DNA from: Cyanothece sp. BG0011
GTDB lineage: Bacteria; Cyanobacteriota; Cyanobacteriia; Cyanobacteriales; Microcystaceae
Assembly (NCBI RefSeq): GCF_003013815.1
Contig: NZ_PRLH01000049.1
Coordinates: forward strand, 1 to 54,038
Direction of reading: 5' to 3'
DNA length: 54,038 bases
Position 1 is the first letter of the stretch. The number at the start of each line of letters is the position of its first letter. The position numbers and the translations under genes are program-made. The notes beneath the pieces were generated by a model. The model was not told the origin of the DNA. It did not search any database and saw nothing but the letters and a program-made list of their open reading frames with translations. Below are positions 34,213 to 42,616 of this stretch, piece after piece.

Positions 34213-36495
34213 ATGATTAGTCATGTTAAAACCAGTCAAGATATTAATCTGCAAAAATTAGAAGAATTACAAATCCATTTATGGGGAAAAATTCAACCTC
34301 ACGGAGTCTTATTTGTTCTTGATGAGTCTAGTCTCAAAATTGTGCAAACGAGTAACAACACAAAGCAATTTTTTGGCATTACCCCAGAAGAAATTATTAA
34401 CTTAACGTTAGATGATATTTTTGATAGTTTCCAAATTGAACAGTTAAAAACAGGATTAGAAAGTAATAACTTAGATTTTATTAATCCTACCAAACTTTGG
34501 GCAAGGGTTGATGGAGATAACTATGTGATTTTTGATGGGGTTTTTCATCGCAATATTGAAGGATTCTTGATTTTAGAATTAGAACCAGCCATTTCTCAAG
34601 AAAATATTCCTTTTTTAAGTTTTTATCACTTAGCTAAAGCTTCTATTAACCAGTTACAAAGCAATGCCAATTTAACAGACTTTTGTCAAATTATTGTGAA
34701 AGAAGTCCGTAAGATGACTGGATTCGATCGAGTCATGTTATACCAGTTTGATGAAGATGATCACGGGGAGGTCATCGCTGAGGATAAACTAGAACAATTA
34801 GAACCCTATTTAGGTCTGCATTATCCCGCTTCTGATATTCCTTTACCAGCAAGAAGACTATTTAGTTCTAACTATATCCGTTTAATTCCCGATGCAAAAG
34901 CAACTGGAGTCGATTTATTTCCTAAGTTGCATCCTCTTAATGATACAGCCTTAAATTTAACCCACTCTATCCTCAGAAGTGCCTCCCCTTGTCATCTTGA
35001 ATATCTTCATAATATGGGAGTAGGTGCATCTTTAACTATTTCTTTAATTGACGACGGAAAATTATGGGGACTGATCGCTTGTCATCATTTAACCCCGAAA
35101 TATGTTCCTTATGAATTAAGAAAAGCTTGCGAATTTTTAGGTCAAGTGGTTTTTGCTGAAATTTCGGCTAAAGAGGAAACCAAAGACTATGATTACCGCA
35201 TGAAATTAACGGGTATTCAAGGGGGTTTAATTGAATCAATGACCCAAGCAGATAACTTTATTGAAGGGTTATTTAAAAGTAATCAAAATCTGCTAGACTT
35301 AACCAGTTCCCAAGGGGTTGCTGTTTGTGTGGGAGATGACTATTCTTTAATCGGAAAAACTCCGAAGGAAGATGACGTTAAATATTTACTACAATGGTTA
35401 AAGAAAGAAATTAATGAAGAAGTGTTTTCTACCCCTTCTTTACCTAATTTATATGCAGATGCACGAAACTTTAAAGACGTGGCCAGTGGGTTGTTAGCGG
35501 TTAAAATTTCCCAACGTAACTATATCCTATGGTTCCGTCCTGAAGTGATCCAAACGGTTAATTGGGGCGGAGATCCGTCAAAAGCTTACGAAATGGAGAA
35601 TATTGAGGGAAATTTGAAGCTATGTCCCCGAAAATCCTTTGAATTGTGGAAAGAAACTGTTCGTTTAACTTCTTTATCCTGGAAACCCGTAGAAATTAAA
35701 GCAGCATTAGGGTTAAAAGAAGCGATTGTTAACATTATTCTACGACAAGCCGACGAATTAGCCCAATTAGCCCATGATTTGGAACTTTCTAACGCAGAAT
35801 TAAAGAAATTTGCTTACGTAGCATCCCATGACTTACAAGAACCCTTGAACCAAGTTTCTAACTATGTGCAACTGTTGGAAATGCGTTACGATGAGGCACT
35901 AGATGAAGATGCCAAAGAATTCATCAATTTTGCCGTAGAAGGGGTCAGCTTGATGCAAACCCTGATAGATGATGTGTTAGCCTATTCTAAGGTGGATATG
36001 CGGGATATCGAGTTTCAACTCACCGAATCCGAAACCGCACTAGAAAAAGCGATCGCTAATCTTCGGGGACGCATTGCAGATAGTAATGCTATCATTACCC
36101 ATGATCCTCTACCCACCGTCATGGCCGATGGCACCCAATTAATACAATTGTTCCTAAATTTGATTTCCAATGCGATCAAATTCCGTGGTGAAGATACCCC
36201 AGAAATTCATATCAAAGCGCAACGGTTAGAAGATGAATGGTTATTCTCGGTCCAAGATAACGGGATGGGGATCGATCCCAGGTTTAGCGATCGCATCTTT
36301 ATTATCTTCCAACGGTTACACACCCGTGACGAATATCCAGGTACCGGTATGGGTTTGGCCATTTGTAAGAAAATAATGGAGTGTCATCGCGGTAAAATTT
36401 GGGTAGAGTCAGAAGTAGGTCAAGGTGCAACATTCTATTTCACCATACCAGTAGGAGGTCAACAACGTGATCGCAAGAGAGGGTCAACAAGATAA
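34213..36495 (+). CDS. cph1: Cyanobacterial phytochrome Cph1 (PAS-GAF-PHY histidine kinase)
   Basis: This 760-aa red/far-red photoreceptor kinase has a PAS-like domain (about 15-125), GAF (about 140-320), PHY (about 330-510) and HisKA-HATPase. The bilin-binding Cys is C260 in ASPCHLEYLHNMGV, followed by H261. PASDIP with D208 and ACHH (H291) are the chromophore-pocket residues, and CPRKSFELWKE is the PHY tongue motif. The phospho-acceptor H539 lies in YVASHDLQEPL. The match to Cph1 is close over the whole length, so phycocyanobilin binding is expected. It overlaps rcp1 by 29 bp, so the photoreceptor and its regulator are translationally coupled. Confidence 0.97.
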   Translation: MISHVKTSQDINLQKLEELQIHLWGKIQPHGVLFVLDESSLKIVQTSNNTKQFFGITPEEIINLTLDDIFDSFQIEQLKTGLESNNLDFINPTKLWARVDGDNYVIFDGVFHRNIEGFLILELEPAISQENIPFLSFYHLAKASINQLQSNANLTDFCQIIVKEVRKMTGFDRVMLYQFDEDDHGEVIAEDKLEQLEPYLGLHYPASDIPLPARRLFSSNYIRLIPDAKATGVDLFPKLHPLNDTALNLTHSILRSASPCHLEYLHNMGVGASLTISLIDDGKLWGLIACHHLTPKYVPYELRKACEFLGQVVFAEISAKEETKDYDYRMKLTGIQGGLIESMTQADNFIEGLFKSNQNLLDLTSSQGVAVCVGDDYSLIGKTPKEDDVKYLLQWLKKEINEEVFSTPSLPNLYADARNFKDVASGLLAVKISQRNYILWFRPEVIQTVNWGGDPSKAYEMENIEGNLKLCPRKSFELWKETVRLTSLSWKPVEIKAALGLKEAIVNIILRQADELAQLAHDLELSNAELKKFAYVASHDLQEPLNQVSNYVQLLEMRYDEALDEDAKEFINFAVEGVSLMQTLIDDVLAYSKVDMRDIEFQLTESETALEKAIANLRGRIADSNAIITHDPLPTVMADGTQLIQLFLNLISNAIKFRGEDTPEIHIKAQRLEDEWLFSVQDNGMGIDPRFSDRIFIIFQRLHTRDEYPGTGMGLAICKKIMECHRGKIWVESEVGQGATFYFTIPVGGQQRDRKRGSTR
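36453..36466 (+). promoter_or_regulatory. Strong Shine-Dalgarno inside cph1 for rcp1
   Basis: AGGAGG at 36453-36458 lies 8 nt before the GTG at 36467, inside the last codons of cph1. It decides the GTG start of rcp1. Confidence 0.85.
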
Positions 36496-36913
36496 AATTA
36501 TCCTCTTAGTAGAAGATTCTAAGGCAGATATTCGTCTGGTTCAAGAAGTGCTAAAAACCAGTACCGTTCCCCATCAATTAATGATCGTTAGGAATGGAAT
36601 GGATGCAATGGCCTACTTGCGAAAGGAAGGGGAGTTTAATGAGTCTCCCCGACCTAATTTAATTATTCTTGATTTGAATTTACCTCGCAAGGATGGGAGG
36701 GAAGTCTTAGCAGAAATTAAAAGCGATCCTAATCTTAAACGAATTCCGGTTATTGTGTTAACAACATCGAGTAATGATGAGGATATTAAAGAAAGTTATG
36801 ATCTTTATGTTAACTGTTATATTACTAAATCTCGTAATTTAAAAGACTTGTTTAAATTAGTCAAAGGAATTGAATCATTTTGGTTAGATACCGTTACTTT
36901 ACCCGATAGTTAG
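36467..36913 (+). CDS. rcp1: Response regulator Rcp1
   Basis: This 148-aa single-domain CheY-like receiver is the partner of Cph1. Acidic residues in LLVEDSKAD, the phosphorylation Asp in IILDLNLPRKDG, the Thr in VLTTSS and the Lys in YITKSRN are all present. There is no output domain, as in Rcp1. The GTG start is supported by an excellent ribosome-binding site inside cph1, and the frames overlap by 29 bp. The downstream target of Rcp1 is not visible here; an xisH remnant follows 21 bp later. Confidence 0.95.
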   Translation: MIAREGQQDKIILLVEDSKADIRLVQEVLKTSTVPHQLMIVRNGMDAMAYLRKEGEFNESPRPNLIILDLNLPRKDGREVLAEIKSDPNLKRIPVIVLTTSSNDEDIKESYDLYVNCYITKSRNLKDLFKLVKGIESFWLDTVTLPDS

Positions 36914-36934
36914 TAAGAAAGAATCAGGTTAAAA

Positions 36935-37120
36935 TTGGCCAGAGACTTAGTACATCAAGCAGTCAAAAAAGCTTTACTCATATCTTTTTTAGCTGTTCCT
37001 AGTTTTACTTATGATACTTTTTTATCCTTAGAATTTACTCAGTTAATGATCAAAGAAAATCAATTAAAAATTATTATTTTTGATCCTGATCAGGAGGTTA
37101 TTATATCATGGATAAATTAA
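36935..37120 (+). pseudogene. xisH: xisH remnant with large internal in-frame deletion
   Basis: The 61-residue frame joins the normal XisH start (ARDLVHQAVKKAL, from a TTG) to the normal XisH end (TFLSLEFTQLMIKENQLKI and EVIISWIN). XisH proteins are usually about 135-140 aa. The missing middle, about 75 residues, is the part that carries the PD-(D/E)XK-like core (the VEIKSF region). The frame is kept and still overlaps xisI by 13 bp, as intact pairs do. It is probably non-functional as a nuclease-like protein, though a short peptide could still be made. Confidence 0.75.
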
Positions 37121-37443
37121 CTAAATATCGTCAATTGGTGAAAAATATTTTCTTAGAATATACTCATTATAAATCAGATTCTAATAATTTAGAAATTCAG
37201 ACAATTTTTGATGAAGAAAGAGAACATTATCAAGTCGTTACTTTTGGATGGGAAGGACAAAAATATGTACATTATTGTCTCATCCATATTGATTTAAAAG
37301 CAGATAAAATTTGGATTCAATGGAATATGACAGAACAAGATATTGCTGAAGATTTAGTTAAATTAGGAGTTTCTGCAAAAGATATTGTTATTGGTTTTCA
37401 TCCTCCTACTTTGCGTAAACTAACTGATTATGCGATCGGGTAA
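37108..37443 (+). CDS. xisI: XisI-family protein (fdxN-element excision controlling factor type)
   Basis: This 111-aa protein is a full-length XisI homologue: MDKLTKYRQLVKNIFLEY, VVTFGWEGQKYVHYCLIH, KIWIQWNMTEQDIAEDLVKLGV and IVIGFHPPTLRKLTDYA. XisI with XisH was described as controlling excision of the Anabaena fdxN element, but the family is widespread in cyanobacteria without any nif element, and its general role is unknown. No nif gene or site-specific recombinase is here. The usual partner XisH is reduced to a remnant just upstream. Confidence 0.9.
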   Translation: MDKLTKYRQLVKNIFLEYTHYKSDSNNLEIQTIFDEEREHYQVVTFGWEGQKYVHYCLIHIDLKADKIWIQWNMTEQDIAEDLVKLGVSAKDIVIGFHPPTLRKLTDYAIG

Positions 37444-37775
37444 AAATTATGTTTTAAACCCTTGCTTTTCTTGACTTGACATGATATTATAAGGAAGATG
37501 GAAAAGGTGTGCGCTTGTAACTTCACTTTGAAAGGATGTCATGTATTGTTTTGATACAATCAGATTTCGGCATCATTTTTTAACGGAATTAATCAATAAT
37601 GAATAGAAGATTTACAACTATTATCTATTAAGTGCCTAAATTACCTAGAACGAATTTATGAACCCTATGAACATAATATTATATTATTTATCTTCGTAGT
37701 TATTAATTAGCAAAATTTGCAGCCGTTTGTAAACTTTGCTAAAATGGAAGTTTACTTACAATTTGTAAAACCCCC
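37444..37775. other. 332-bp spacer between xisI and the aminotransferase gene
   Basis: No supported gene is present. A 21-codon frame at 37541-37606 has a nearby AGGA but no recognisable product. The notable element is an inverted repeat at 37729-37755, just before the aminotransferase. The rest is AT-rich. Confidence 0.5.
37729..37755. promoter_or_regulatory. Inverted repeat GTAAACTT-N11-AAGTTTAC, candidate operator
   Basis: Perfect 8-bp arms (37729-37736 and 37748-37755) are separated by 11 nt and end 26 bp before the aminotransferase ATG. A third related half-site, TTGTAAAAC, follows at 37763. The spacing and TTGTAAAC half-site recall repressor operators, but no regulator can be named from the sequence. 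Confidence 0.45.
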
Positions 37776-37781
37776 GTGACT

Positions 37782-38966
37782 ATGAGTTTGAGTTGGATGC
37801 GTCGCGCCGATCGCTTAAAAGCTTTACCTCCCTACGTTTTCGCTAGATTAGATGAACTCAAAGCCAAGGCGAGACAACAGGGATTAGATTTGATAGACTT
37901 AGGCATGGGGAACCCTGACGGAATGGCACCGCAACCCGTCATAGAAGGAGCGATCGCCGCCTTACAAAAGCCTCAAACCCACGGTTATCCGCCCTTTGAA
38001 GGAACCGCCAGTTTTCGTCAAGCCATTACCGCATGGTATCATCGCTGTTATCGAGTGGATTTAGATCCCAGTAGCGAAGCTTTACCTTTAATTGGTTCAA
38101 AAGAAGGGTTAGGCCATTTAGCCTTAGCTTACATCAATCCGGGGGATGTGGTTTTAGTTCCCAGTCCCTCTTATCCGGCACATTTTAGGGGTCCTTTAAT
38201 TGCCGGGGCTAATCTTTATCCCCTTATTTTATCAGAAGAAAAAGACTGGTTAATTGATCTCAATTCTATCCCCGAAAATGTTGCGAAAGCCGCCAAAATT
38301 TTATACTTTAATTATCCCAATAATCCCACCACCGCCACTGCACCAAGAGCCTTTTTTGAAGAAATAATTAAATGGGCAAACCATTACGAAATCATGTTAG
38401 TTCATGATCTATGTTATGCCGAATTAGCCTTTGATGGCTATCAACCCACTAGCTTATTAGAAATTCCTGGAGGTAAAAATATCGGTGTAGAATTTCATAC
38501 CCTGTCTAAAACCTATAATATGGCCGGTTGGCGTGTAGGTTTTGTAGTAGGAAATGCAGAAATCATTCAAGGGTTAAGAACCTTAAAAACCAATCTAGAT
38601 TATGGTATTTTTTCGGCTGTCCAAGCAGCAGCAGAAACCGCTTTAAACTTACCCGATACTTATATTACAAAAGTTCAACAAAGGTATCAAACAAGACGAG
38701 ATTTTCTCATCAAAGGGTTAGGAGAATTAGGTTGGAAGATTAAACCCTCTCAAGCAACTATGTATCTTTGGGTTAAATGTCCAACTAATACCAATTCCAC
38801 CGATTTTGCCCTTGATGTGTTGCAAAAAACAGGGATTGTTTTTACCCCAGGAAATGCCTTTGGAGAAGGGGGAGAAGGGTATGTAAGAATTAGTTTAATT
38901 GCGGATTGCGATCGCTTAGGAGAAGCCTTAAACCGTCTTAAACAAGCAGGAATTTGCTATCAATAA
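37782..38966 (+). CDS. Class I/II aminotransferase, LL-diaminopimelate or alanine aminotransferase-like
   Basis: This fold-type I PLP enzyme of about 394 aa has its PLP lysine in FHTLSKTYNMAGWRVG (K245 counted from the GTG at 37776), with NYPNNPTTA and HDLCYAEL lining the cofactor site. The opening MRRADRLKALPPYVFARLDELK is typical of a cyanobacterial group annotated as LL-diaminopimelate or alanine-type aminotransferase. The exact substrate cannot be read. I prefer the ATG at 37782 over the GTG at 37776; neither has a clear ribosome-binding site. Confidence 0.82.
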   Translation: MSLSWMRRADRLKALPPYVFARLDELKAKARQQGLDLIDLGMGNPDGMAPQPVIEGAIAALQKPQTHGYPPFEGTASFRQAITAWYHRCYRVDLDPSSEALPLIGSKEGLGHLALAYINPGDVVLVPSPSYPAHFRGPLIAGANLYPLILSEEKDWLIDLNSIPENVAKAAKILYFNYPNNPTTATAPRAFFEEIIKWANHYEIMLVHDLCYAELAFDGYQPTSLLEIPGGKNIGVEFHTLSKTYNMAGWRVGFVVGNAEIIQGLRTLKTNLDYGIFSAVQAAAETALNLPDTYITKVQQRYQTRRDFLIKGLGELGWKIKPSQATMYLWVKCPTNTNSTDFALDVLQKTGIVFTPGNAFGEGGEGYVRISLIADCDRLGEALNRLKQAGICYQ

Positions 38967-38968
38967 GA

Positions 38969-39805
38969 TTAGTAAGGAGCTTGTTTATATTCAAATTGAT
39001 AGTCATTAAAATCATGAAGTAACTTAGGTTCACTTAGTTGATTAAAACTTTCAATTTTTATTTGATAAAGGCAACCTTTTTCTGCATAATAAATGGACTT
39101 ATCCCACCATTCTGCCCATTCCCAGTCTGGACTAATTAATGATTTCCCTGTTTGATTGTAAACAATATGTTCATCCCAATAACACCCTTTTCCTGGGGGC
39201 GAATCGATTTGTGCATGGCATATTTTTTGTAAAATCCATTGTCGAGATAGCGTTTTTTCAAAGATAGTTTCGCTGTCTAAGTATACCTTTTTTGATCTTT
39301 CAATTAGTTGCCAACCGTCCCGTTGTAGTCGATTATAATAAACATTGAGACACTCGCCTCCATAATAATTAGGGGGACGATAAGTTAGATTTCTTTTTAC
39401 TTCTTTACTATCAAAAGATGACTGATGATTATCAATATAACCCCCATTTAACCAATAGGAATCATCCTCTAAAAATAAACCTCCACCAAACCAACAGTCA
39501 TTTTTAGGAAAGAAAGCGATCGCTTTTAACCAGGGGACTCTGGCAATAGCAGTCCATGATCCTATATTAGAATATCCTTTACCATTCATTGCAAAATATA
39601 TCCAATATTTCCCAGACGGAGATATATCGCAACGTCTTTCGTAAATACGTCCTTTTAACCATTGAGACAGTTGAAAAACATGACTTTTTCGATCCCAACC
39701 AATCACACAAGTTTGTTTTGACGGGCCTCTTCTAATAATGATAGCTTGGTCGCTATTTCTGGCAATGAGAATATGAAGTCTAGCAGGAAATTTTTCTGGT
39801 TTCAT
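38969..39805 (-). CDS. Protein of unknown function, aromatic-rich
   Basis: The start at 39805 (MKPEKFPARLHILIARN) is chosen over a longer frame to 39844. The product is about 278 aa, soluble, without signal peptide, and rich in Trp, Tyr and Gly. Short repeated strand-like segments (GKYWIYFAMNGKGYS, DDSYWLNGGYIDN, EWAEWWDKSIYYAEKGCLYQI) suggest a beta-propeller-like or beta-barrel fold. I do not recognise the family. It converges on the aminotransferase with 2 bp between the stops. Confidence 0.6.
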   Translation of the reverse strand: MKPEKFPARLHILIARNSDQAIIIRRGPSKQTCVIGWDRKSHVFQLSQWLKGRIYERRCDISPSGKYWIYFAMNGKGYSNIGSWTAIARVPWLKAIAFFPKNDCWFGGGLFLEDDSYWLNGGYIDNHQSSFDSKEVKRNLTYRPPNYYGGECLNVYYNRLQRDGWQLIERSKKVYLDSETIFEKTLSRQWILQKICHAQIDSPPGKGCYWDEHIVYNQTGKSLISPDWEWAEWWDKSIYYAEKGCLYQIKIESFNQLSEPKLLHDFNDYQFEYKQAPY

Positions 39806-39858
39806 TATTATAAAATTGGGTAGACGGGGTCTACCCAAGATCATAAATTAAGCGATCG

Positions 39859-40950
39859 CTAAATAAGACTACTTTCTGTTGAAGTAGCAAGACCAGTCAT
39901 TTCAGAAGCAATGGCACCAAAATCGGTAATTGTTTCACTGAGACTATCACTTTGGGAGCCATTTCCTCCACCCATACCGCCACCTTCCCGTTCTAAGATA
40001 CGGATGTCAATATAGGTAAGATTGTTGACAACGTCAAGCACGGCATTACCACCACCATCCGGAGAACTACCACCGTCATCAGATTCTTCTAACGTGGTTA
40101 GGGTTTCAGTTTCTTCTTCTAAAGGAAGGGCGATCTGGGTCAAATCATCAAAAAACGTATTCAGTCCGGTTGGCGCCCCCGTAAGTTCATCATCAAAACT
40201 AAAAGTTAGACGATAATAACCAGGGCCTTCATTAAGTTCGCGCACATTCCAGGTATAACCATAGATAATCCGACCTTTTACGTTAATTTCAGCCGAATAA
40301 TAGCCAGGTCCATCCCCACCTTCATAAACAGCACCATTAAAGATGGCGGGGTTAATTAAATCATCTGCCCCTGATTCTATCCATCCCTCTCCAGGAGACC
40401 AAACTAAACTTTCTAATAAAGGACTATCACGGTCAACATTGAGTTTTTGGATGGTAAAACGAGCATTATTTGAGTAAACTGTGGCCTGTGTTCCTTCTCC
40501 TAAGATAGGATCACCTCTTTGAGAGACACCGAGGCCGTGGACTTCATCGATTCCCCAACCAGAAGTATGACGCATCTCATAGTCTAAAACCGATGTTGTG
40601 AGATTCTTGAAAAGAACCACTTCCGTCCTAACTTGCGATCGCGTATACCAATCCACCGATTCTAGGTTATCACCCCAATCAATGGTATCAATGACCACTT
40701 CACCCAAGCCAAACTGATCGGGGGTTCCATTGGTTGCTTGCCAGATGTTGTCGGGATCTTTTTGTAAATAGGCTTTGACCCATCCTGCTCCTGGTGCATT
40801 ATTGCTGTCAAAGGCACCGTCAACCCCATCATCAAAGAAAGCGTTATTATCAGGATCAGGGGGTTTCGATACATATTCTTCGATCTCGGCTGTATGGGGA
40901 TCATCTCCTTCCCACCAGTACCACCATTCCCCATTTAATACGGGTTTCAT
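39859..40950 (-). CDS. Unknown acidic beta-rich protein next to a rearrangement junction
   Basis: The product is about 363 aa from the ATG at 40950 (MKPVLNGEWWYWWEGD), which is preceded by AAGGGG at a suitable distance; a GTG at 40971 is the only longer choice. The protein is acidic and beta-rich (RTEVVLFKNLTTSVLDYEMRH, GPGYYRLTFSFDDEL), with a low-complexity Gly/Ser/Asp segment at about 290-345. There is no signal peptide, although the composition looks like a secreted protein. Its start lies only 48 bp from the opposite-strand PEP-CTERM frame, too close for two normal promoters. Function is unknown. Confidence 0.55.
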   Translation of the reverse strand: MKPVLNGEWWYWWEGDDPHTAEIEEYVSKPPDPDNNAFFDDGVDGAFDSNNAPGAGWVKAYLQKDPDNIWQATNGTPDQFGLGEVVIDTIDWGDNLESVDWYTRSQVRTEVVLFKNLTTSVLDYEMRHTSGWGIDEVHGLGVSQRGDPILGEGTQATVYSNNARFTIQKLNVDRDSPLLESLVWSPGEGWIESGADDLINPAIFNGAVYEGGDGPGYYSAEINVKGRIIYGYTWNVRELNEGPGYYRLTFSFDDELTGAPTGLNTFFDDLTQIALPLEEETETLTTLEESDDGGSSPDGGGNAVLDVVNNLTYIDIRILEREGGGMGGGNGSQSDSLSETITDFGAIASEMTGLATSTESSLI

Positions 40951-40998
40951 ACCAGGATCACCCCTTAACACCTAAGTATTGGGGGATTAGCGGATTTA

Positions 40999-41745
40999 GT
41001 GCCAGGGGGTTTAAAATCTATTGGAGAAGGATTATCTTTTGATGGTAAGTCGGTGGCCTTTTGGGGAGACTGGGGAGACGAAACCTTTACTCAAATTGTC
41101 ACTTGTCCCGAAGAAGGCAATCGAAACCGGATACAATTCTGTTTAGAAGAGTCGGATAACCCGGATAATCCCAATGGTATCGGTAACGGGATGTTTGAGT
41201 TTGATGTCTCGGTAAATCAAGGGATTTTTGTCACCGATATTGATACGATGGAAACTCGTTTAATTGCAGAAACAGGGGATGATTTTTCTAGTTTTGTCTT
41301 TTGGAATTTTTCAGGCCGGGTTCCGGGTTCAGAAAATGAGGAAGATGGGGAACTGGCCAGATGGCGTTCTTCTGCCTTTTTAGGGGTGAGTGGTTCTCAA
41401 GTGGCCTTTAAAGGGACAACCGGACCAGATGTGGACACAGGAGAAGATGGGATCTATATTCAATTAGGACGTAATTTACCTTTAACCACGGTGGTAGAAA
41501 CGGGGATGGATGGCAGTATATTGGACCCAGATGCAGCCGGTTTACCCATTACGTCTTTAGCTATCGAACGAGAAGGGTTACGGAACGGATGGTTAAGTAT
41601 TGCTGCCAGTATGGGGAACGAGGAAGAAAGTTGGGCAGGTATTTATGTGACTCGAACGACCCCAGAACCCTCGGTAAAAGTGGCTTTATTAGCTATCAGT
41701 TTATGGGGTTTGGGTGCTATCATTTCTCGGCGCAAACATAATTAA
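40999..41745 (+). CDS. PEP-CTERM-type surface protein, apparently lacking its 5' end
   Basis: The C-terminus has a sorting-signal-like end: TPEPSVKVALLAISLWGLG followed by a basic tail (ISRRKHN), as in PEP-CTERM proteins. The body (LSFDGKSVAFWGDWGDETFTQI and WRSSAFLGVSGSQVAFKG) repeats a motif known from secreted cyanobacterial proteins. There is no N-terminal signal peptide. The frame is open only back to 40969, after a TAA, and the GTG at 40999 has no ribosome-binding site. The gene therefore looks truncated at its 5' end; no exosortase is in the window. A complete leaderless gene is less likely. Confidence 0.6.
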   Translation: MPGGLKSIGEGLSFDGKSVAFWGDWGDETFTQIVTCPEEGNRNRIQFCLEESDNPDNPNGIGNGMFEFDVSVNQGIFVTDIDTMETRLIAETGDDFSSFVFWNFSGRVPGSENEEDGELARWRSSAFLGVSGSQVAFKGTTGPDVDTGEDGIYIQLGRNLPLTTVVETGMDGSILDPDAAGLPITSLAIEREGLRNGWLSIAASMGNEEESWAGIYVTRTTPEPSVKVALLAISLWGLGAIISRRKHN

Positions 41746-41818
41746 CTCTCATCTATTTTGAGATAGTTCGGAGCAACAAAATTCACTAACTAAACTTAAT
41801 GATACTTCTTAAAAGTTG

Positions 41819-41872
41819 AGGCGATCGCATTTACTCTTTTGTGAATGATGAAGCGATCGCTTTTTGATTTGA
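41819..41872. repeat. HIP1-based hairpin repeat, copy A
   Basis: GGCGATCGCATTTAC is followed by an inverted GTGAAT and a second GCGATCGC before TTTTTGATTTGA. The whole segment is closely similar to copy B at 42617, in the same orientation. The two copies enclose the small-protein/retropepsin pair. Confidence 0.7.
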
Positions 41873-41926
41873 TCATTAGAATTGAGATAAGATTACAGCA
41901 ATCCTATTGATAGAATAAAATTAAAA

Positions 41927-42175
41927 ATGGTTAACACACAAAAGTTCACTCAAGTCATGACAATTGACGAAATTCGAGCAACTTATCCTAATCAATGGGT
42001 AATTATTGCCGATACAGAATCCGATGAAGATTTTAATGTTATCAAAGGAAAAGTTCTCGCTCATTCTTCCGAACGAGATAAAATTGATCAAGCCTTAATG
42101 GACTATGCTCAAATGCCATCCCTAGCTATTGAATATACAGGTTCAATTCCCGAAGATTATGCTGTAATGCTATGA
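41927..42175 (+). CDS. Small protein coupled to a retropepsin-like protease
   Basis: This 82-aa acidic soluble protein (TIDEIRATYPNQWVIIADTE, KGKVLAHSSERDKIDQAL, EYTGSIPEDYAVML) has no membrane segment. I know no function for it. Its stop overlaps the next ATG as ATGA (4 bp), so it is translationally coupled to the aspartic-protease-like gene. A partner, substrate or inhibitor role for the protease is an inference from this coupling alone. Confidence 0.65.
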   Translation: MVNTQKFTQVMTIDEIRATYPNQWVIIADTESDEDFNVIKGKVLAHSSERDKIDQALMDYAQMPSLAIEYTGSIPEDYAVML

Positions 42176-42585
42176 CAAAAGAGAAAATTTATCGCTTATC
42201 TCCTTATGGTAACTGTTTAGTGGTTAATGGGGTTGTGGGTGGCAATAATAATCAGATTCGGAAAATTAAGTTATTAGTAGATACAGGTTCAAGTTATACA
42301 GTTATTCGCTCAAGTCTTATTAACTCTATCGGATATGCTACTCAACAAAGTTTATCTTCTGTGAAAATTGCTACAGCAGGAGGAATTCTTAATGCTCCTA
42401 TGACTAGGGTATCTTGGTTTAGTTGTTTAGGACAACAAATTAATAATTGTGCTGTTGTAGCTTACAATTTACCTTCTATTACCTATATGGAAGGTTTGTT
42501 AGGCATGGATTTTATGAACAATTTCCCGATGATAATTTACCCTCAAAAAGCTGAAATAAGAGTTAAATTATTTAATCAAGAATAG
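42172..42585 (+). CDS. Retropepsin-like aspartic protease
   Basis: This 137-aa protein carries a single retropepsin motif, LLVDTGSSYTVIRSSL, with the catalytic Asp in DTGS, and a second hydrophobic-glycine segment (GLLGMDFMNNFPMII) that resembles the structural end of the fold. Such single-domain enzymes must dimerise to be active. It lacks a signal peptide and is probably cytoplasmic. The substrate is unknown. It is coupled by ATGA overlap to the 82-aa gene, and the pair lies between two similar hairpin repeats. Confidence 0.8.
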   Translation: MTKEKIYRLSPYGNCLVVNGVVGGNNNQIRKIKLLVDTGSSYTVIRSSLINSIGYATQQSLSSVKIATAGGILNAPMTRVSWFSCLGQQINNCAVVAYNLPSITYMEGLLGMDFMNNFPMIIYPQKAEIRVKLFNQE

Positions 42586-42616
42586 TAAATTTTTATCTTA
42601 CTTTTAAGTCCATTTA

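Noticed and set aside
36935-37443. A nif-type excision element suggested by xisHI
   Set aside because: There is no recombinase, no nif gene and no repeated attachment site. XisI families are widespread without such elements.
2932-37443. A defence island made of the methyltransferase, Uma2 proteins and xisHI
   Set aside because: The genes are spread over 34 kb between housekeeping genes. No restriction, CRISPR or abortive-infection partner is nearby.
37541-37606. 21-codon frame with a nearby AGGA
   Set aside because: It is too short, has no recognisable product and sits in AT-rich DNA where such frames are expected by chance.
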